From the NCBI GenBank assembly GCA_009841145.1, contig VXMJ01000014.1, positions 1 through 58,922 of the forward strand: 58,922 nucleotides of DNA, given 5' to 3'. Below the pieces are notes generated by a model that was not told the DNA's origin, did not search any database, and saw nothing but the letters and a program-made list of their open reading frames with translations. The number at the start of each line of letters is the position of its first letter. The stretch's first letter is position 1. Position numbers and translations under genes: made by a program. This DNA is from Caldilineaceae bacterium SB0661_bin_34. Its GTDB lineage: Bacteria; Chloroflexota; Anaerolineae; Caldilineales; Caldilineaceae. Positions 16,552 to 26,094 of the stretch are shown here, in pieces.

Positions 16552-17637
16552 TCAGAATGTGATCACGTTGCGGAGGGTGGCGGGTTCCGCCACCGCCGCG
16601 ATTGCCTCGTTGATCTTCTCCAGCGGGTAGGTACGGGTCACCAGTTCGTCCAGCTTCAACCGGCCCTGCAGGTACAGATCCATCAGTTGCGGTGCCTCGC
16701 GCTGGAAATTCGTCCCGCCCATCGAACTGCCCTTCAGCGAACGTTGCCCCATAAAGCGCTGCCCCGCGAACGCGAACGTGTCGCTCTGGGGAGGCATGCC
16801 CACTTGGATGACGCCCCCGCCCTTGCATATCATGTCCGCCGCTTCTTCCAGAAGACGTGTGACGCCGGCCACCACAAACACGTAGTCGACCCCGCCCGAC
16901 GAAAGATCCATTACCGCCTGTACTGCGTCAGTCTCTCCAGCATGCACCACATGAGTGGCACCGAATTCCCGGGCGATATCCAGCTTTTCCGGTTCGATGT
17001 CGACCCCAATAACCTGCGTGGCACCAGCCAGAATCGCTCCTTGGACGGTGTTGAGGCCCACGCCTCCGCATCCAACCACGGCCACCGACCTCCCGAACCG
17101 GAACCCCGCGGTATTCACCACGGCACCCAAGCCGGTAATGACCCCACAGGCCAGCAGGGCTGCGGAGACAATCGGAATCGAGTCGGGTACCTTGACGATT
17201 TGGGTTTCGTGGACCACAGTGTGCTCCGCGAACCCGGCCACCCTCAGCGCACGGTTCAGTTCCATGCCCGCGCGGTTGGTGAACTTCGAATGCACATCTT
17301 CTAATGGATGTTCGCCGATGCAAAGGTAGGGTTCGCCTTCCAGGCAGTGGCGGCAGCGACGGCACGACCACAGCAAGGACACGACCACCCGGTCGCCTAC
17401 CGCAATGCCTTCCACCCCGGCACCGAGTTGGGTCACGATGCCAGCGGCTTCATGCCCGGGAATTAAGGGGGCCTCGTAGTGCCATTCCCCGTCAATGATG
17501 TGAATGTCGCTGTGGCAAATGGCACACGCCTCTATCCGGACTTCCACTTCCTCGCGGCCGGGAGACTCCAGATGAACCTCCTCGACGACCAGAGGACTCC
17601 CGTACTCGTAGCAGACTGCGGCTTTGACCGTCCGCAT
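16552..17637 (-). CDS. Zinc-dependent alcohol dehydrogenase, class III-like
   Basis: A 361-residue medium-chain dehydrogenase. AICHSDIHII and GHEAAG carry the catalytic-zinc ligands; SCRRCRHCLEGEPYLC holds the four structural-zinc cysteines. GCGGVGLNTVQGA binds the cofactor and GVDIEPEKLDIA places an Asp/Glu that favours NAD. The pattern resembles class III (glutathione-dependent formaldehyde) and mycothiol-type dehydrogenases, but the substrate is unknown. Start ATG 17637 has AAGGGG about 9 bases upstream; the frame is open for 24 more codons without a better start. It is encoded downstream of the binding lipoprotein on the same strand, so it may be co-transcribed with it. Confidence 0.92.
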   Translation of the reverse strand: MRTVKAAVCYEYGSPLVVEEVHLESPGREEVEVRIEACAICHSDIHIIDGEWHYEAPLIPGHEAAGIVTQLGAGVEGIAVGDRVVVSLLWSCRRCRHCLEGEPYLCIGEHPLEDVHSKFTNRAGMELNRALRVAGFAEHTVVHETQIVKVPDSIPIVSAALLACGVITGLGAVVNTAGFRFGRSVAVVGCGGVGLNTVQGAILAGATQVIGVDIEPEKLDIAREFGATHVVHAGETDAVQAVMDLSSGGVDYVFVVAGVTRLLEEAADMICKGGGVIQVGMPPQSDTFAFAGQRFMGQRSLKGSSMGGTNFQREAPQLMDLYLQGRLKLDELVTRTYPLEKINEAIAAVAEPATLRNVITF

Positions 17638-17753
17638 GGTGTGTATCCCCTTTTCCCTGCTGTCCGCGGCAATTTTCCGTGCACCGACCCGCGGACGATC
17701 CCTTGTCAAAACCGGCGGACGGGTTCGGCACCCGCCCGCCGGAATCCTATCGT

Positions 17754-19067
17754 CTATGCCTCCAACGACGGCTTGGCCAGGATTTCAGCGGCTGCCTCCT
17801 GGACATTGCCGATCACCTCATCCAAATCACTCTCACCGAGCCAAACGACCTGGAGCATCTCATTGATGGTCTTGAAGTATTCGGTCTCGCGGAAGTTCGC
17901 CGGCAGGACAAGCGGCAATGCCTCGGCCATAATGCCGCCAAACACCCGCATCAATGCCGAAGCCTGCAACGTCTCCGACGCCATTACGTCCGGACGTACC
18001 GACGGCGCACCCATGGCGTTGTAGTTGCCAATCTGAGCATCGAACGTCGTGAAGTACGTTAGGCAGTCGAACATTTCGGCCGGGTGCTCCGACGCTCGCG
18101 AGACGCATACGGGGTCCGACTCGAACATGTTGCCGCGCACGCCCGTGTCGGCTCCAATCGGCATCGGGGCCACGGCCCACGCGTCCTCCTCAACGAAGTT
18201 TTTCACGTATTCGCCCCAAAAGCCCGACTGGTACATCGCCAGCTTGTTGGCCGCGAATGTCTGGTATGTGCCCTGTTCCATCGTACCGGGCAGCGGTGCC
18301 ACCCCGTGTTCATGAAACATGTCGCTGACGAAGCGCAGCGCCGCGATCGATTCATCGGAATCGAGCGTGGCCACGGTACCGTCTCCGTTCAGCATGTCGC
18401 CGCCCCAGGACCGCTGGTAGACGAGCAGACAGAAGTAGCCCAGACACGGCAGGAACCCGTACACCCCTTCGTCCGGATCGGTCAAGGCCGCGGCTGCCGC
18501 CAGCAGATCGTCGTACGTCCAAGTGTCGTTCGGCGGATCCATACCGGCGTCTTCAAACAACCCGACGTTGTAGAACAGGCCCACACGCCCGGGATGAGCC
18601 AGCTGGGGCAGGCCGTAGAGTTCGCCATTCAGGCGCGCAGCCTCAATGTTGAGCGCGTAGAAATCGCTCAGGTCAAAGCCGGACGACTCCACCAGATCAT
18701 CGATTGCCCTGGACGCGCCGGCTGCGGCCAACCGATAGTAGCCCTCGATGGACGAGATCCAAAAGGCATCACCAATCGTGCCACCGGCAATCAGGGTGTT
18801 CAGCTTCTTGAAATAGTCAGCACCGGGGAAGCATTCCATCGTAACGGAGACATCCGGTGCCCTGTCCTCGTTGAATTTCTCCACCCATTGGCCATGGTTG
18901 TCGCACTCAAGGCCCAAGCGGTGGTGGTACCGAAGCTCAATCGGTTCCATACTTGGTTCGGCACCGGTCATGGCAGCCGGATCAGCGCAGGCAGCAACCG
19001 TCAAACCTCCCAACAGGATTGCACTGGACCGCAAAAACTCTCGTCGACCAATAGCGTTGCCGTTCAT
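17754..19067 (-). CDS. Family-1 extracellular solute-binding lipoprotein
   Basis: A 437-residue sugar-binding protein of the MalE/UgpB type. The N-terminus has a twin-arginine motif (GRREFLRSS) and lipobox (LTVAAC), predicting Tat export and lipid anchoring. NTLIAGGTIGDAFW, LNGELYGLPQ, TWTYDDLLAAAAAL and NKLAMYQSGFW are the usual landmarks of the cluster. AAGGAGA precedes ATG 19067. It is the likely partner of the MalF/MalG-type permeases on the other strand. An extended -10 promoter candidate lies about 80 bp upstream. Confidence 0.92.
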   Translation of the reverse strand: MNGNAIGRREFLRSSAILLGGLTVAACADPAAMTGAEPSMEPIELRYHHRLGLECDNHGQWVEKFNEDRAPDVSVTMECFPGADYFKKLNTLIAGGTIGDAFWISSIEGYYRLAAAGASRAIDDLVESSGFDLSDFYALNIEAARLNGELYGLPQLAHPGRVGLFYNVGLFEDAGMDPPNDTWTYDDLLAAAAALTDPDEGVYGFLPCLGYFCLLVYQRSWGGDMLNGDGTVATLDSDESIAALRFVSDMFHEHGVAPLPGTMEQGTYQTFAANKLAMYQSGFWGEYVKNFVEEDAWAVAPMPIGADTGVRGNMFESDPVCVSRASEHPAEMFDCLTYFTTFDAQIGNYNAMGAPSVRPDVMASETLQASALMRVFGGIMAEALPLVLPANFRETEYFKTINEMLQVVWLGESDLDEVIGNVQEAAAEILAKPSLEA

Positions 19068-19493
19068 AAGGTCTCCTTGACCGAAACACGCCCTGACGGT
19101 GAAGCACCGGTGGTGAGATCGATCAAATCCACGGATGATGCCAAAGTATAGCAATCAGTCAGAATCCCTTTTTTGGGGGCACCGATCCTGCCTGAACGCG
19201 AAATAGCAGTCGTCCGTGAATCCGCTACCACATCCGATTCCCATCGGATGCCGATCCGTGGCATGTATCATGGACCCGTCAATTCCCACAGCCTTTGGAT
19301 ATTCCATGCCGATGGCATATTCGGCTCCGGCAACACTGGATGCAACGACGCTCGGGGCGGATTTGTCGACGGTAAGCCGTCCAACGGGAAGGTGCATTCC
19401 AAACTTGCGCGCGGGACCGTTCGTCGAACCGATCCAGGTGCTCGCGGACGGTGCAACTGGCAACACAATGGCCTTTCCAAACCAGGCGGCGAC
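19068..19493. other. Divergent intergenic region
   Basis: About 425 bp between divergent genes. A plus-strand frame stays open from 19173 into the Gfo/Idh gene, but it lacks any family motif before ATG 19494, so I treat it as non-coding. It holds the promoter candidate at 19145-19153 for the minus-strand lipoprotein and a TTTTTTGGGGG tract at about 19170. Confidence 0.45.
19145..19153 (-). promoter_or_regulatory. Extended -10 promoter candidate for the family-1 binding protein
   Basis: On the minus strand the bases read TGCTATACT, an extended -10 (TGnTATAAT) with one mismatch. It lies about 80 bases upstream of ATG 19067. No clear -35 is seen. Confidence 0.4.
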
Positions 19494-20576
19494 ATGAACG
19501 GAACACGGCTGCGCGTAGGCATCGTGGGTACCGGCTTGGTGGCACAGGTAATGCACCTGCCCCATCTGCAATCCCTGCCCAACCTGTATGAAATTGTTGC
19601 GCTCTGCGACCTGTCCGAACGGACGGCGCAAACCTTGGCCCGCAGGTATGGGGTCCCCCATGCATTCACGGACATTGGCGACATGCTCGACACCGTCGAG
19701 TTGGACGCCGCCCTAATCTTGACGCCGTACCACTATCCCCAAGTAATGGCAGCCCTGTCCGCAGGGGTGCACGTCTTCGTGGAGAAACCGATGTGCGTAA
19801 ACGTTGAAGAGGCCACCGACATGGTCGAGGCGGCCCGCCGCAACGGTCTGATTGGCCAGCTCGGTTACCACAAACCCTACGATCCCGGATACGAAACCGG
19901 TGCGGCCATGGTACGAGCGATGTCCGTGGTGCGCATGGCTACGATGTACGTCGCCCATGGCCCCAACGAACCGTTCCTTGAGCACTACGAGATCCTGCGT
20001 GGCGACGATGCCGATCCCGACCGCGTGGCCGCGACAGGTCGGGCAATGCGCACGGCGCAGCAACAAGCCATCGGCGAACAACCGGAGCACGTGGCACGCG
20101 CCTACGGGGGTTTGCTCGGCAGCGGATGCCATCAACTTTCGATCATGCGCGGCTGCCTCGGACGCGTGGAGGACGTGCTGTCAACGGAGATCTGGAACGG
20201 CGGTCGCTCGATTGCGGCCACGCTCAAGTTCGAACGCGGCGTCCGGTGCGTCTTCACCGCCGTGTTCATGCCCGACATCCGGCTGTTCGATGAGACCTTC
20301 ACTGCCTGCGACGACGGCAGTTCCACCGCGATCCGATTTCCTTCACCGTTCCTGAAACACGCCCCCACCATGGTGATTCATCGCGGCATGGAGGATGGCC
20401 GCTATGTCGAACGGGAGATCACGACCGACTATCGGGAAGCCTTCCGCAACGAGTTGATTCACTTCCACCGGTCCATAACGACCGGCACCCCGCCGCGTAC
20501 GCCCTTGGAACACGGTGCCGAGGATGCCGCGACCATGATCGCCATCGTTCGGAACTGTCCCGATTTCGTCGCGTGA
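19494..20576 (+). CDS. Gfo/Idh/MocA family oxidoreductase, atypical active site
   Basis: A 360-residue dehydrogenase-like protein. GIVGTGLVAQVMH is the nucleotide-binding motif and VEKPMCVN supplies the EKP lysine. Where the family normally has HxxD, this protein reads GSGCHQLSIMRG, so the Asp is replaced by Ser. I chose ATG 19494 because the Rossmann strand begins within ten residues and CAGGCGG lies just upstream. It is monocistronic and convergent with the Ldh-family gene. A role with the flanking sugar importers is likely but not shown. Confidence 0.88.
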   Translation: MNGTRLRVGIVGTGLVAQVMHLPHLQSLPNLYEIVALCDLSERTAQTLARRYGVPHAFTDIGDMLDTVELDAALILTPYHYPQVMAALSAGVHVFVEKPMCVNVEEATDMVEAARRNGLIGQLGYHKPYDPGYETGAAMVRAMSVVRMATMYVAHGPNEPFLEHYEILRGDDADPDRVAATGRAMRTAQQQAIGEQPEHVARAYGGLLGSGCHQLSIMRGCLGRVEDVLSTEIWNGGRSIAATLKFERGVRCVFTAVFMPDIRLFDETFTACDDGSSTAIRFPSPFLKHAPTMVIHRGMEDGRYVEREITTDYREAFRNELIHFHRSITTGTPPRTPLEHGAEDAATMIAIVRNCPDFVA

Positions 20577-20678
20577 CGAAAGTCGATTCCACGGCACCGG
20601 CGTAGAACCGGTCAGTGAAGTTGGCACACAGCGGTGACAACCACCTGACAACGCAGCTGGAGCAGACGAAACTTGGGC

Positions 20679-21704
20679 TTACTCATCCAACGGGGGAATG
20701 CCCAACCCGGCCGCCACCTCCGTGATTCGGTCCCAAATCGCATCCGCTACCGGAATGCCGGTGTGCGTCCGTTCGCGGGCAACCATCTCTTCCAGTTCTC
20801 CCGGGAGCAGCACTTCCCGGTAGCCCTGAGCCGCAGGCGAGTCCTTGATCCGTTGCAAAAGCGCCTCCGCGTCCTGCAACTGGACTTGGGAATCCCCGAA
20901 TGCAGTCGGATCCAAGATGGTTACGGTCCAATTGGCCTCGTAGGTGGGACCAAGCATGATGCCGCCCAGGTACTCGTTGAAAAGTGCCAAGCCATAGCCC
21001 TTGTGGGCACCCATGGGCAGGATTGATCCTCCACCGTAGAGTGCATCGGGATCTGTCGATGGAACCCCATCCCGATCGAGAATCCAACCCGGCGGAAGGG
21101 ATTCGCCGCGCTCGCGGTGGAAACGGACCTTGCCTTCCGCGGTTGCGCTGGTGGAAAAATCGGCAATGATGGACCCGAAACGGCCTCCCGGCCAGCCCAG
21201 CGTGATCGGATTCGTGCTCAGAATTCGCTCGCGGCCGCCGTACGGGGCCACGGAGGTGTGTTCCGGCAACCGGTGCGCCCCCCCTCCCGTGATCTGGATG
21301 GCAAGGCCGCGCCCCACAATCTTCTCGGCGAACCAGCCAATTCGTCCCGTATGGGTTGTGTTGGTCAACCCGCCAATGGCAACACCGGTACGCTCGGCCT
21401 TGACTGCCACCCTTTCGCACAGGTTCAGCAAGGCACAGTGGCCAAATCCCTGTTGCCCGTCGACCATCACCCAGGTCGGTGCCTCGCGGACTACCGTGGA
21501 CCGGCCAGCCGGTTTGATGTACCCCTCCGTCATCAATTCGAGGTAGTGGGGCACGCGCAGCACACCGTGAGACTCGACTCCCTTCAAGTCTGCATCGACG
21601 AGGGTATCGGCAACGATCGCGGCGAGGTCGGCTGGCGTACCGGCAGCTTCCAGGATGCCTTGTACAAACGCGGCCAGCCGCGTAGGCGAGAACCTACGCG
21701 TCAC
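20679..21704 (-). CDS. Ldh family (malate/L-lactate/sulfolactate) dehydrogenase
   Basis: A 341-residue NAD(P)-dependent dehydrogenase of the malate/L-lactate/ureidoglycolate/sulfolactate family, unrelated to Rossmann lactate dehydrogenases. Signatures: LKGVESHGVLRVPHYLE, TNTTHTGRIGWFAE (catalytic His region), GGGAHRLPEHTSVAPYGG, STNPITLGWP and MGAHKGYGLALFNEYLGG. The GTG start at 21704 overlaps the TGA of the upstream broken GH116 gene (GTGA), fixing the start and giving the normal family length. The substrate is likely a 2-hydroxy acid, which one is unknown. Confidence 0.93.
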   Translation of the reverse strand: MTRRFSPTRLAAFVQGILEAAGTPADLAAIVADTLVDADLKGVESHGVLRVPHYLELMTEGYIKPAGRSTVVREAPTWVMVDGQQGFGHCALLNLCERVAVKAERTGVAIGGLTNTTHTGRIGWFAEKIVGRGLAIQITGGGAHRLPEHTSVAPYGGRERILSTNPITLGWPGGRFGSIIADFSTSATAEGKVRFHRERGESLPPGWILDRDGVPSTDPDALYGGGSILPMGAHKGYGLALFNEYLGGIMLGPTYEANWTVTILDPTAFGDSQVQLQDAEALLQRIKDSPAAQGYREVLLPGELEEMVARERTHTGIPVADAIWDRITEVAAGLGIPPLDE

Positions 21705-22706
21705 GACGATACCGCCCCAAGTTGTGTCGCGTCCAGTATCCGTTGGATTAAACCGCCCGCGGATTGTGGTTCCGTCATGTCGCCACCGGCAAGGGCCGCG
21801 GGAACGGCCCAGAGCATCAGGTTCTGATAGTAGTCGGCATCGCCGCGGGTTGTGTTGGGAAAGTTCCACACATATCCCCAGTGCACTATGCCGGCCAGGC
21901 AGTGGCGGAGCAGATCCATGCCGAAGCCCCGACTGCCTTCGTACATGCAGGTCATGGCCAGCATGAATAGTTCAGGAGGAAAATAACTATAGGGGCCGTA
22001 GCCGCCCACCTGTGCCACGGTGCCGTCCAGGTTGGCGCAATTCACCGCGTCGGATTGCGACAGGCGGCAATTTACATCGCGAATGGTCTGCAGCGTGACG
22101 GAGACCCGGTCGGCAGGAAACACGGCGTCCACACCGTGCCAGCTGGTGATCCAGCGGCCGCCCAGCTGGTAGCCGAACATGAGATCCGATTCGGTGCCCG
22201 TGTCGGGTTCCCGGAAGTTCCAGTAGCAGGTTTCGTTCCAGAGGATTTCCTCCAGGGCCTTCCCACCCGCCGCCAGCCAGTCGTCGCACTTGGCCACATA
22301 CTCGGAGTCATCCATGGCCAGTGCCAGGCCAGTGCCAGGCGGCGCATGATCGCAACCTGCACCAATCGAATGCCTTCGGCGTGGGGGTATCCTCCTTGGC
22401 CCTTCGGTCCGTCACCAGCCGGTGGGTAGCTCCGTCCGTCCGGTATCCCATGAACGGCATGTTGAAGAGGCCGTGCGGCACTACAAGATCGTTGAAGATG
22501 GTGACGGCCCCCAGCATGCCGTTGGATTCAATGCCCAGGCAACCCGTGTCGAGGCCGCCCACAGGTATACCGCAGATGGGCCTCGGTTCGCCGCGGCAGA
22601 CAACCCCTGTTACGGACTGCCCGTAGCCACCGGCCGTGAACTCCTGCCAGTCCGCATCCGGGATGTGATGGCGAAAGAAACGGGGATGTGCGAATTTGAT
22701 CGACAT
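21701..22706 (-). pseudogene. GH116 (GBA2-type, DUF608) glycosidase remnant
   Basis: Two ends of a family 116 glycosidase with the middle missing. From ATG 22706 the N-terminal domain reads PICGIPVGGLDTGCLG and PHGLFNMPFMGYRTDG. The C-terminal part reads WHGVDAVFPADRV, CMYEGSRGFGMD and GDADYYQNLMLWAVP. GH116 enzymes have about 800 residues; about 330 codons remain, so the central part expected to hold the nucleophile is gone. An exact tandem duplication of 11 bp at 22316-22337 shifts the frame: with one copy removed, EGIRLVQVAIMRRLALA joins MDDSEYVAKC. A further frame change lies near 22360-22390, probably the deletion joint. Non-functional as a glycosidase. Confidence 0.75.
22316..22337. repeat. 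11-bp tandem duplication inside the GH116 remnant
   Basis: GGCCAGTGCCA occurs twice in direct succession (22316-22326 and 22327-22337). Eleven is not a multiple of three, so it shifts the reading frame of the minus-strand gene. Confidence 0.9.
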
Positions 22707-22780
22707 GGATGTTCCGTTGGGACCATCCCGTGCGGCCACCAGCCAAACGGAATTTTGAAATCGATGTCCCTGGGACCAGG

Positions 22781-23815
22781 CTACGCGTTGGTCCCGGGTG
22801 CCAGCAAAACGATGCGGCCGTTGGCCTGTCCGGACCGCAGCAGCGCCAGAGCCAAGTTGACATGCTCCATCGGGAACGTCCGCGTCACAATGGAGTGCAA
22901 CGATCCGTCGGCCAACAGGCTTGCCGCCGCCTCCAGGTCCCGGCGAGTTCCAGCCCGTGTCCCCAGAATTTGGAGTTCCCGCTGAGCGAGGTTTTTGCCA
23001 GCCGCCTGCAAATCGTCGGGGGTGTACCCAACCAACACCATCCGTCCCCCGGGCCGCAAAGCTGCCAGTCCGGCTCGCATCGTGGTCCGTGTGCCGACGA
23101 TGTCCAAGACGCAATCCACTCCGTCTCCTGCCCCGACAGCCTGTAGATCGGCAGACCACGACGGGGCAGCACCGTCCAAGACGGCCACGGCCCCCATTTC
23201 TCGAGCCCAGGATTGCTTGGCCTCCCCCAGTTCTGCGACGATGGCCCGTGCACCCGCGCGGCTGACCAGCTGCACTACGAACGAGCCCACACCACCGGCA
23301 CCCACCACCAGCGCGGTTTCACCAGCCTGCAGGGCGGCACGATCAACCGCGTGGTGTGCCGTCAAACCGGCATCACAGCAGGTGGCTGCATCGACCCAAG
23401 CGAGCGCGGCGGATACAGGAACCACCTGCCGAGCTGAGACCTTTACGTACTCCGCCATTCCGCCTTGGGCTTTCAGCACGCCCATGACACTCCCCATGTT
23501 TTGGCAAAGCTGGGTACGGCCTACCCGACACAATGCGCAGACGCCGCAGGTTTCGAAGTTGTAGACGATTGCCTTCGTACCGGGCTCCAAATCGTCCACG
23601 TCCGCACCGACGGAATCCACTACGCCGGCAATCTCGTGTCCGGGCACGAAGGGCAACTCCGGTTCGTAGCCGAAGCCCTCCATCAGCTTGAGATCAGTGC
23701 CGTCGATGCCACAGGCGCGCACCGCCAGGACAACTTCGTGAGGTTCGGGTGCCAGTGCCGGCACCTCGCGCCAGACCAAGGGTGCGCCGAACCGTTCGAG
23801 AACCGCCGCCAGCAT
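22781..23815 (-). CDS. Zinc-dependent medium-chain alcohol dehydrogenase
   Basis: A 344-residue dehydrogenase of the threonine/polyol dehydrogenase type. AVRACGIDGTDLKL and VPGHEIAGVV carry the catalytic site; the four cysteines in CGVCALCRVGRTQLC form the structural zinc site. VVGAGGVGSFVVQL is the cofactor motif. ATG 23815 has a GGGGG run just upstream. It is 30 bp downstream of the TIM-barrel isomerase gene on the same strand, so probably the same transcript. It would oxidise a hydroxyl of a sugar or amino-acid-derived substrate. Confidence 0.93.
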   Translation of the reverse strand: MLAAVLERFGAPLVWREVPALAPEPHEVVLAVRACGIDGTDLKLMEGFGYEPELPFVPGHEIAGVVDSVGADVDDLEPGTKAIVYNFETCGVCALCRVGRTQLCQNMGSVMGVLKAQGGMAEYVKVSARQVVPVSAALAWVDAATCCDAGLTAHHAVDRAALQAGETALVVGAGGVGSFVVQLVSRAGARAIVAELGEAKQSWAREMGAVAVLDGAAPSWSADLQAVGAGDGVDCVLDIVGTRTTMRAGLAALRPGGRMVLVGYTPDDLQAAGKNLAQRELQILGTRAGTRRDLEAAASLLADGSLHSIVTRTFPMEHVNLALALLRSGQANGRIVLLAPGTNA

Positions 23816-23845
23816 GGCCTACCCCCTGTTTGTGTACCGTCGGAC

Positions 23846-24700
23846 CTACGCAGCCGCCGCTTCCAGGTGGGCCAACAGGAAATCCCGACCCTCGCGCAGG
23901 ATGCGCAGGGGATCGGGAGTATGACCCCAGGCAAATCCCTCGTATTCCAATGCCACGTAGCCGGCGAAGCCCGTTTCGCGGACGGCCTGCATCAGGCTGG
24001 CAAAATCGATTTCCCCTTCGCCCAGCGGTGGAAACTCGAAATCCTCCACTCGTCCAAGGGCGTCCTTGGCGTGGATGTGGCGCACCCGCGGTGCCAGTTC
24101 CCGATACGCGGCCGTGACATCGTCTCCTCGAACGAGATAGTGAGCGGGATCGAAGAGCACCTGCAAACTGTCCATGCCATCCTCGGCCAACAACCTACGC
24201 ATGCCTGCCAAATCGTGCACAAGGCATCCAGGCAGGCTTGCACACTCCAACAGCAGCGTCACGCCGAGTTCCTCGCCAGCAGGCAGGATCACGGCCAGTG
24301 CATCCAGTAGGCGCTGCCAGTAGGTATGTTCCCGGCCGTACATGTTCTTCATGCCACCGCCGGTGATGACATAGTGGCAACCCAGGTCCCCAGCCAAACG
24401 CATGCCATCCAAGACGAAGTCCAGATTGCGCGCCCGTGCCTCGGGATCCCCGTCGATCAGGTTCGTGTGGGCATTGCACGTGCCGAAGCCTAGGCCCGCC
24501 GCGCGGGCTCCGCGCGCTACGCGTGCCCGCTCCGCAGCATCCGCATCCACGTACATGTGGGGTTTGGGGACGGGCAGAAAGGGCGGTTCAAGTTCAAGTG
24601 ATACATCGATCGCCTGGAAGCCGTGGTCCGCCAGGATCCCCATGCATTCCACCACATCGAGATGGGCGAAGAGCGCCGAGTTGCAACTGAGTCCGTTCAT
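23846..24700 (-). CDS. TIM-barrel sugar phosphate isomerase/epimerase
   Basis: A 284-residue protein of the xylose-isomerase-like (AP endonuclease 2) superfamily. Metal ligands expected for the fold are visible: LLLECAS (Glu), VLFDPAHYLVRGDD (Asp and His), RHIHAKDAL (His/Asp) and ALEYEGF (Glu). Relatives include hydroxypyruvate isomerase, tagatose epimerase and inosose isomerase. It lies between the BKACE gene (39 bp upstream) and the zinc dehydrogenase (30 bp downstream). It probably interconverts an aldose/ketose or keto-acid intermediate. Confidence 0.9.
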   Translation of the reverse strand: MNGLSCNSALFAHLDVVECMGILADHGFQAIDVSLELEPPFLPVPKPHMYVDADAAERARVARGARAAGLGFGTCNAHTNLIDGDPEARARNLDFVLDGMRLAGDLGCHYVITGGGMKNMYGREHTYWQRLLDALAVILPAGEELGVTLLLECASLPGCLVHDLAGMRRLLAEDGMDSLQVLFDPAHYLVRGDDVTAAYRELAPRVRHIHAKDALGRVEDFEFPPLGEGEIDFASLMQAVRETGFAGYVALEYEGFAWGHTPDPLRILREGRDFLLAHLEAAAA

Positions 24701-24739
24701 GATGTCGGCAACCGAAATTCTTCAAGCCGCAACGCTACT

Positions 24740-25657
24740 TCAGCGCTCGATCCCGATCATGGCCCGCGCCTCTTCGGCCGTGGCGATCTCGCGTCCAATT
24801 TCGCGCGCCAGGCGCACCGCCTTTTCGATGAGTTCGGCGTTGGTGCGGGCATACACCCCTTCGCTCAGGTAGGGGCAATCCTCCATGCCGATGCGGATGT
24901 GGCCACCCAAACCGATGGCATGGGCAATCAACTGCCAGTAGTCCGGCGGCTGCATGCAACTGATGTTCCAGTTCACGTTTTCCGGCAGGTGATCCACCAT
25001 GTACTGGAGACCCCGAGCCGTGGGCGGCGTCCAGCCTTGGCCGGCCCAGCCAAAAAACAACGTGGCCCACAGCGGATCCGGCATCAGGCCGGGTTCCAGT
25101 TCGCGCACGCCGTCATCCGTCCAGAACGATCCCTCGCGCATCTTGCGGATGGCCCAGAAGGCGCCGGTGTTAAAACACTCGATTTCAAGCTTCACTCCAT
25201 ACTCGATTGCGAGCCGCGCGTACTCTCGCAGTTCGCTGATCGGATGGACCGCATAAATGGTAGTGGGGGGATAGTCGGGATTGGGCTGAAAGTACTCGTC
25301 GTGGGAGTTGAAGTTGATTGAGCTCATGTCCGGCCGGATCTCCTTCCAGAGCTGCAGCTTCTCCTCCAGCCGCATGCTTGCCAATCCCAGTTGGATGATG
25401 GGATCGCCATGCTCCCGGATGCGCCCCACAATGTCGTGCCAACCTTCGAAGACCGCGATTTGCAGTTTGCGGCCGTCCGGCTGAATCACGGGATCCGAAC
25501 GATACTGCCCGTGCGTGTGCATGATCGAAGCACCCGCGTTCATGGACCGGATGTACTCTTCGGCCACTCCCTTGGTGTCGTCACAGTGTGTGTTGTTCGG
25601 ATTCTCCGGGTAGGAGAACGTGCCGTCGGTGGTGACGGTGATGATCAACTTGTCCAT
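24740..25657 (-). CDS. BKACE family (DUF849) beta-keto acid cleavage enzyme
   Basis: A 305-residue TIM-barrel enzyme of the beta-keto acid cleavage family, which condenses a beta-keto acid with acetyl-CoA to give a CoA ester and acetoacetate, using a zinc ion. IIMHTHG-type zinc ligands appear as SIMHTHGQY; IIQLGLASM, SSINFNSHDEYF and HIRIGMEDCPYL are further family landmarks. Family members have about 270-310 residues. GGAGGG lies about 7 bases upstream of ATG 25657. The keto-acid substrate is unknown. It is the first gene of a minus-strand run with the isomerase and dehydrogenase. Confidence 0.9.
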   Translation of the reverse strand: MDKLIITVTTDGTFSYPENPNNTHCDDTKGVAEEYIRSMNAGASIMHTHGQYRSDPVIQPDGRKLQIAVFEGWHDIVGRIREHGDPIIQLGLASMRLEEKLQLWKEIRPDMSSINFNSHDEYFQPNPDYPPTTIYAVHPISELREYARLAIEYGVKLEIECFNTGAFWAIRKMREGSFWTDDGVRELEPGLMPDPLWATLFFGWAGQGWTPPTARGLQYMVDHLPENVNWNISCMQPPDYWQLIAHAIGLGGHIRIGMEDCPYLSEGVYARTNAELIEKAVRLAREIGREIATAEEARAMIGIER

Positions 25658-26094
25658 CGGATGCCCTCCTCCGAAACGGATAGCGCGGACATGGGCCTAT
25701 TATCCACCAGACGCGGATCCCGGTTTCGAAACCGGAGAGCCGGAGCACTGTTTCAGTTTCGTTGATTTGGGTTCGAGCCCGACATCGACATCCCCAAGCG
25801 GGACACTGTCCTGGGCATTGAACCTTGTGGACAGGTGCGGCGAAGGGGTGGCGCAGCCCGTGGTAAATGACAGCAAATACGGTGAAGCCCAGGTCATGAG
25901 CCGCGGCTTTCCGTAGCGCGTGGCCATGCGGCTGCCCGGCGATGCGACCTGCCCGAGAGCGCGGCGGTAGTCGCCCCCACCGGAAGATAGAAAGCCCGTT
26001 CAACCACCGTGTAGTCCTCCGGGATTGGGCTCCCGCGGCCGGTTCAGCTGTCGCAGAACACAACCTCCGCTTGCGACTCCCGAGGATGGTAGGG
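25658..26094. other. Intergenic region with a degenerate copy of the terminal repeat
   Basis: About 435 bp between the broken LRR gene and the BKACE gene. It contains the internal repeat copy at 25745-25771 and the palindrome CCGGTTTCGAAACCGG at about 25720-25735. On the minus strand an AT-rich GGATAATAGG patch about 40 bp before the BKACE start could be a -10 region. No supported gene. Confidence 0.5.
25745..25771 (+). repeat. Degenerate internal copy of the terminal repeat
   Basis: 23 of 27 bases match the core of the 37-bp repeat at the window ends (shared GCACTGTTTCA and TCGTTGAT). It has the same orientation as the copy at 58868-58904, and both lie about 90-145 bp upstream of a minus-strand gene. 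Confidence 0.6.

Noticed and set aside
19173-19493. In-frame upstream extension of the Gfo/Idh gene
   Set aside because: Contains no conserved motif and would put about 107 residues before the Rossmann strand; a ribosome-binding-like CAGGCGG sits right before ATG 19494.
25766-25782. tRNA-like T-arm (GGGTTCGAGCCC)
   Set aside because: No acceptor, D or anticodon stems can be folded around it; it adjoins the degenerate repeat.
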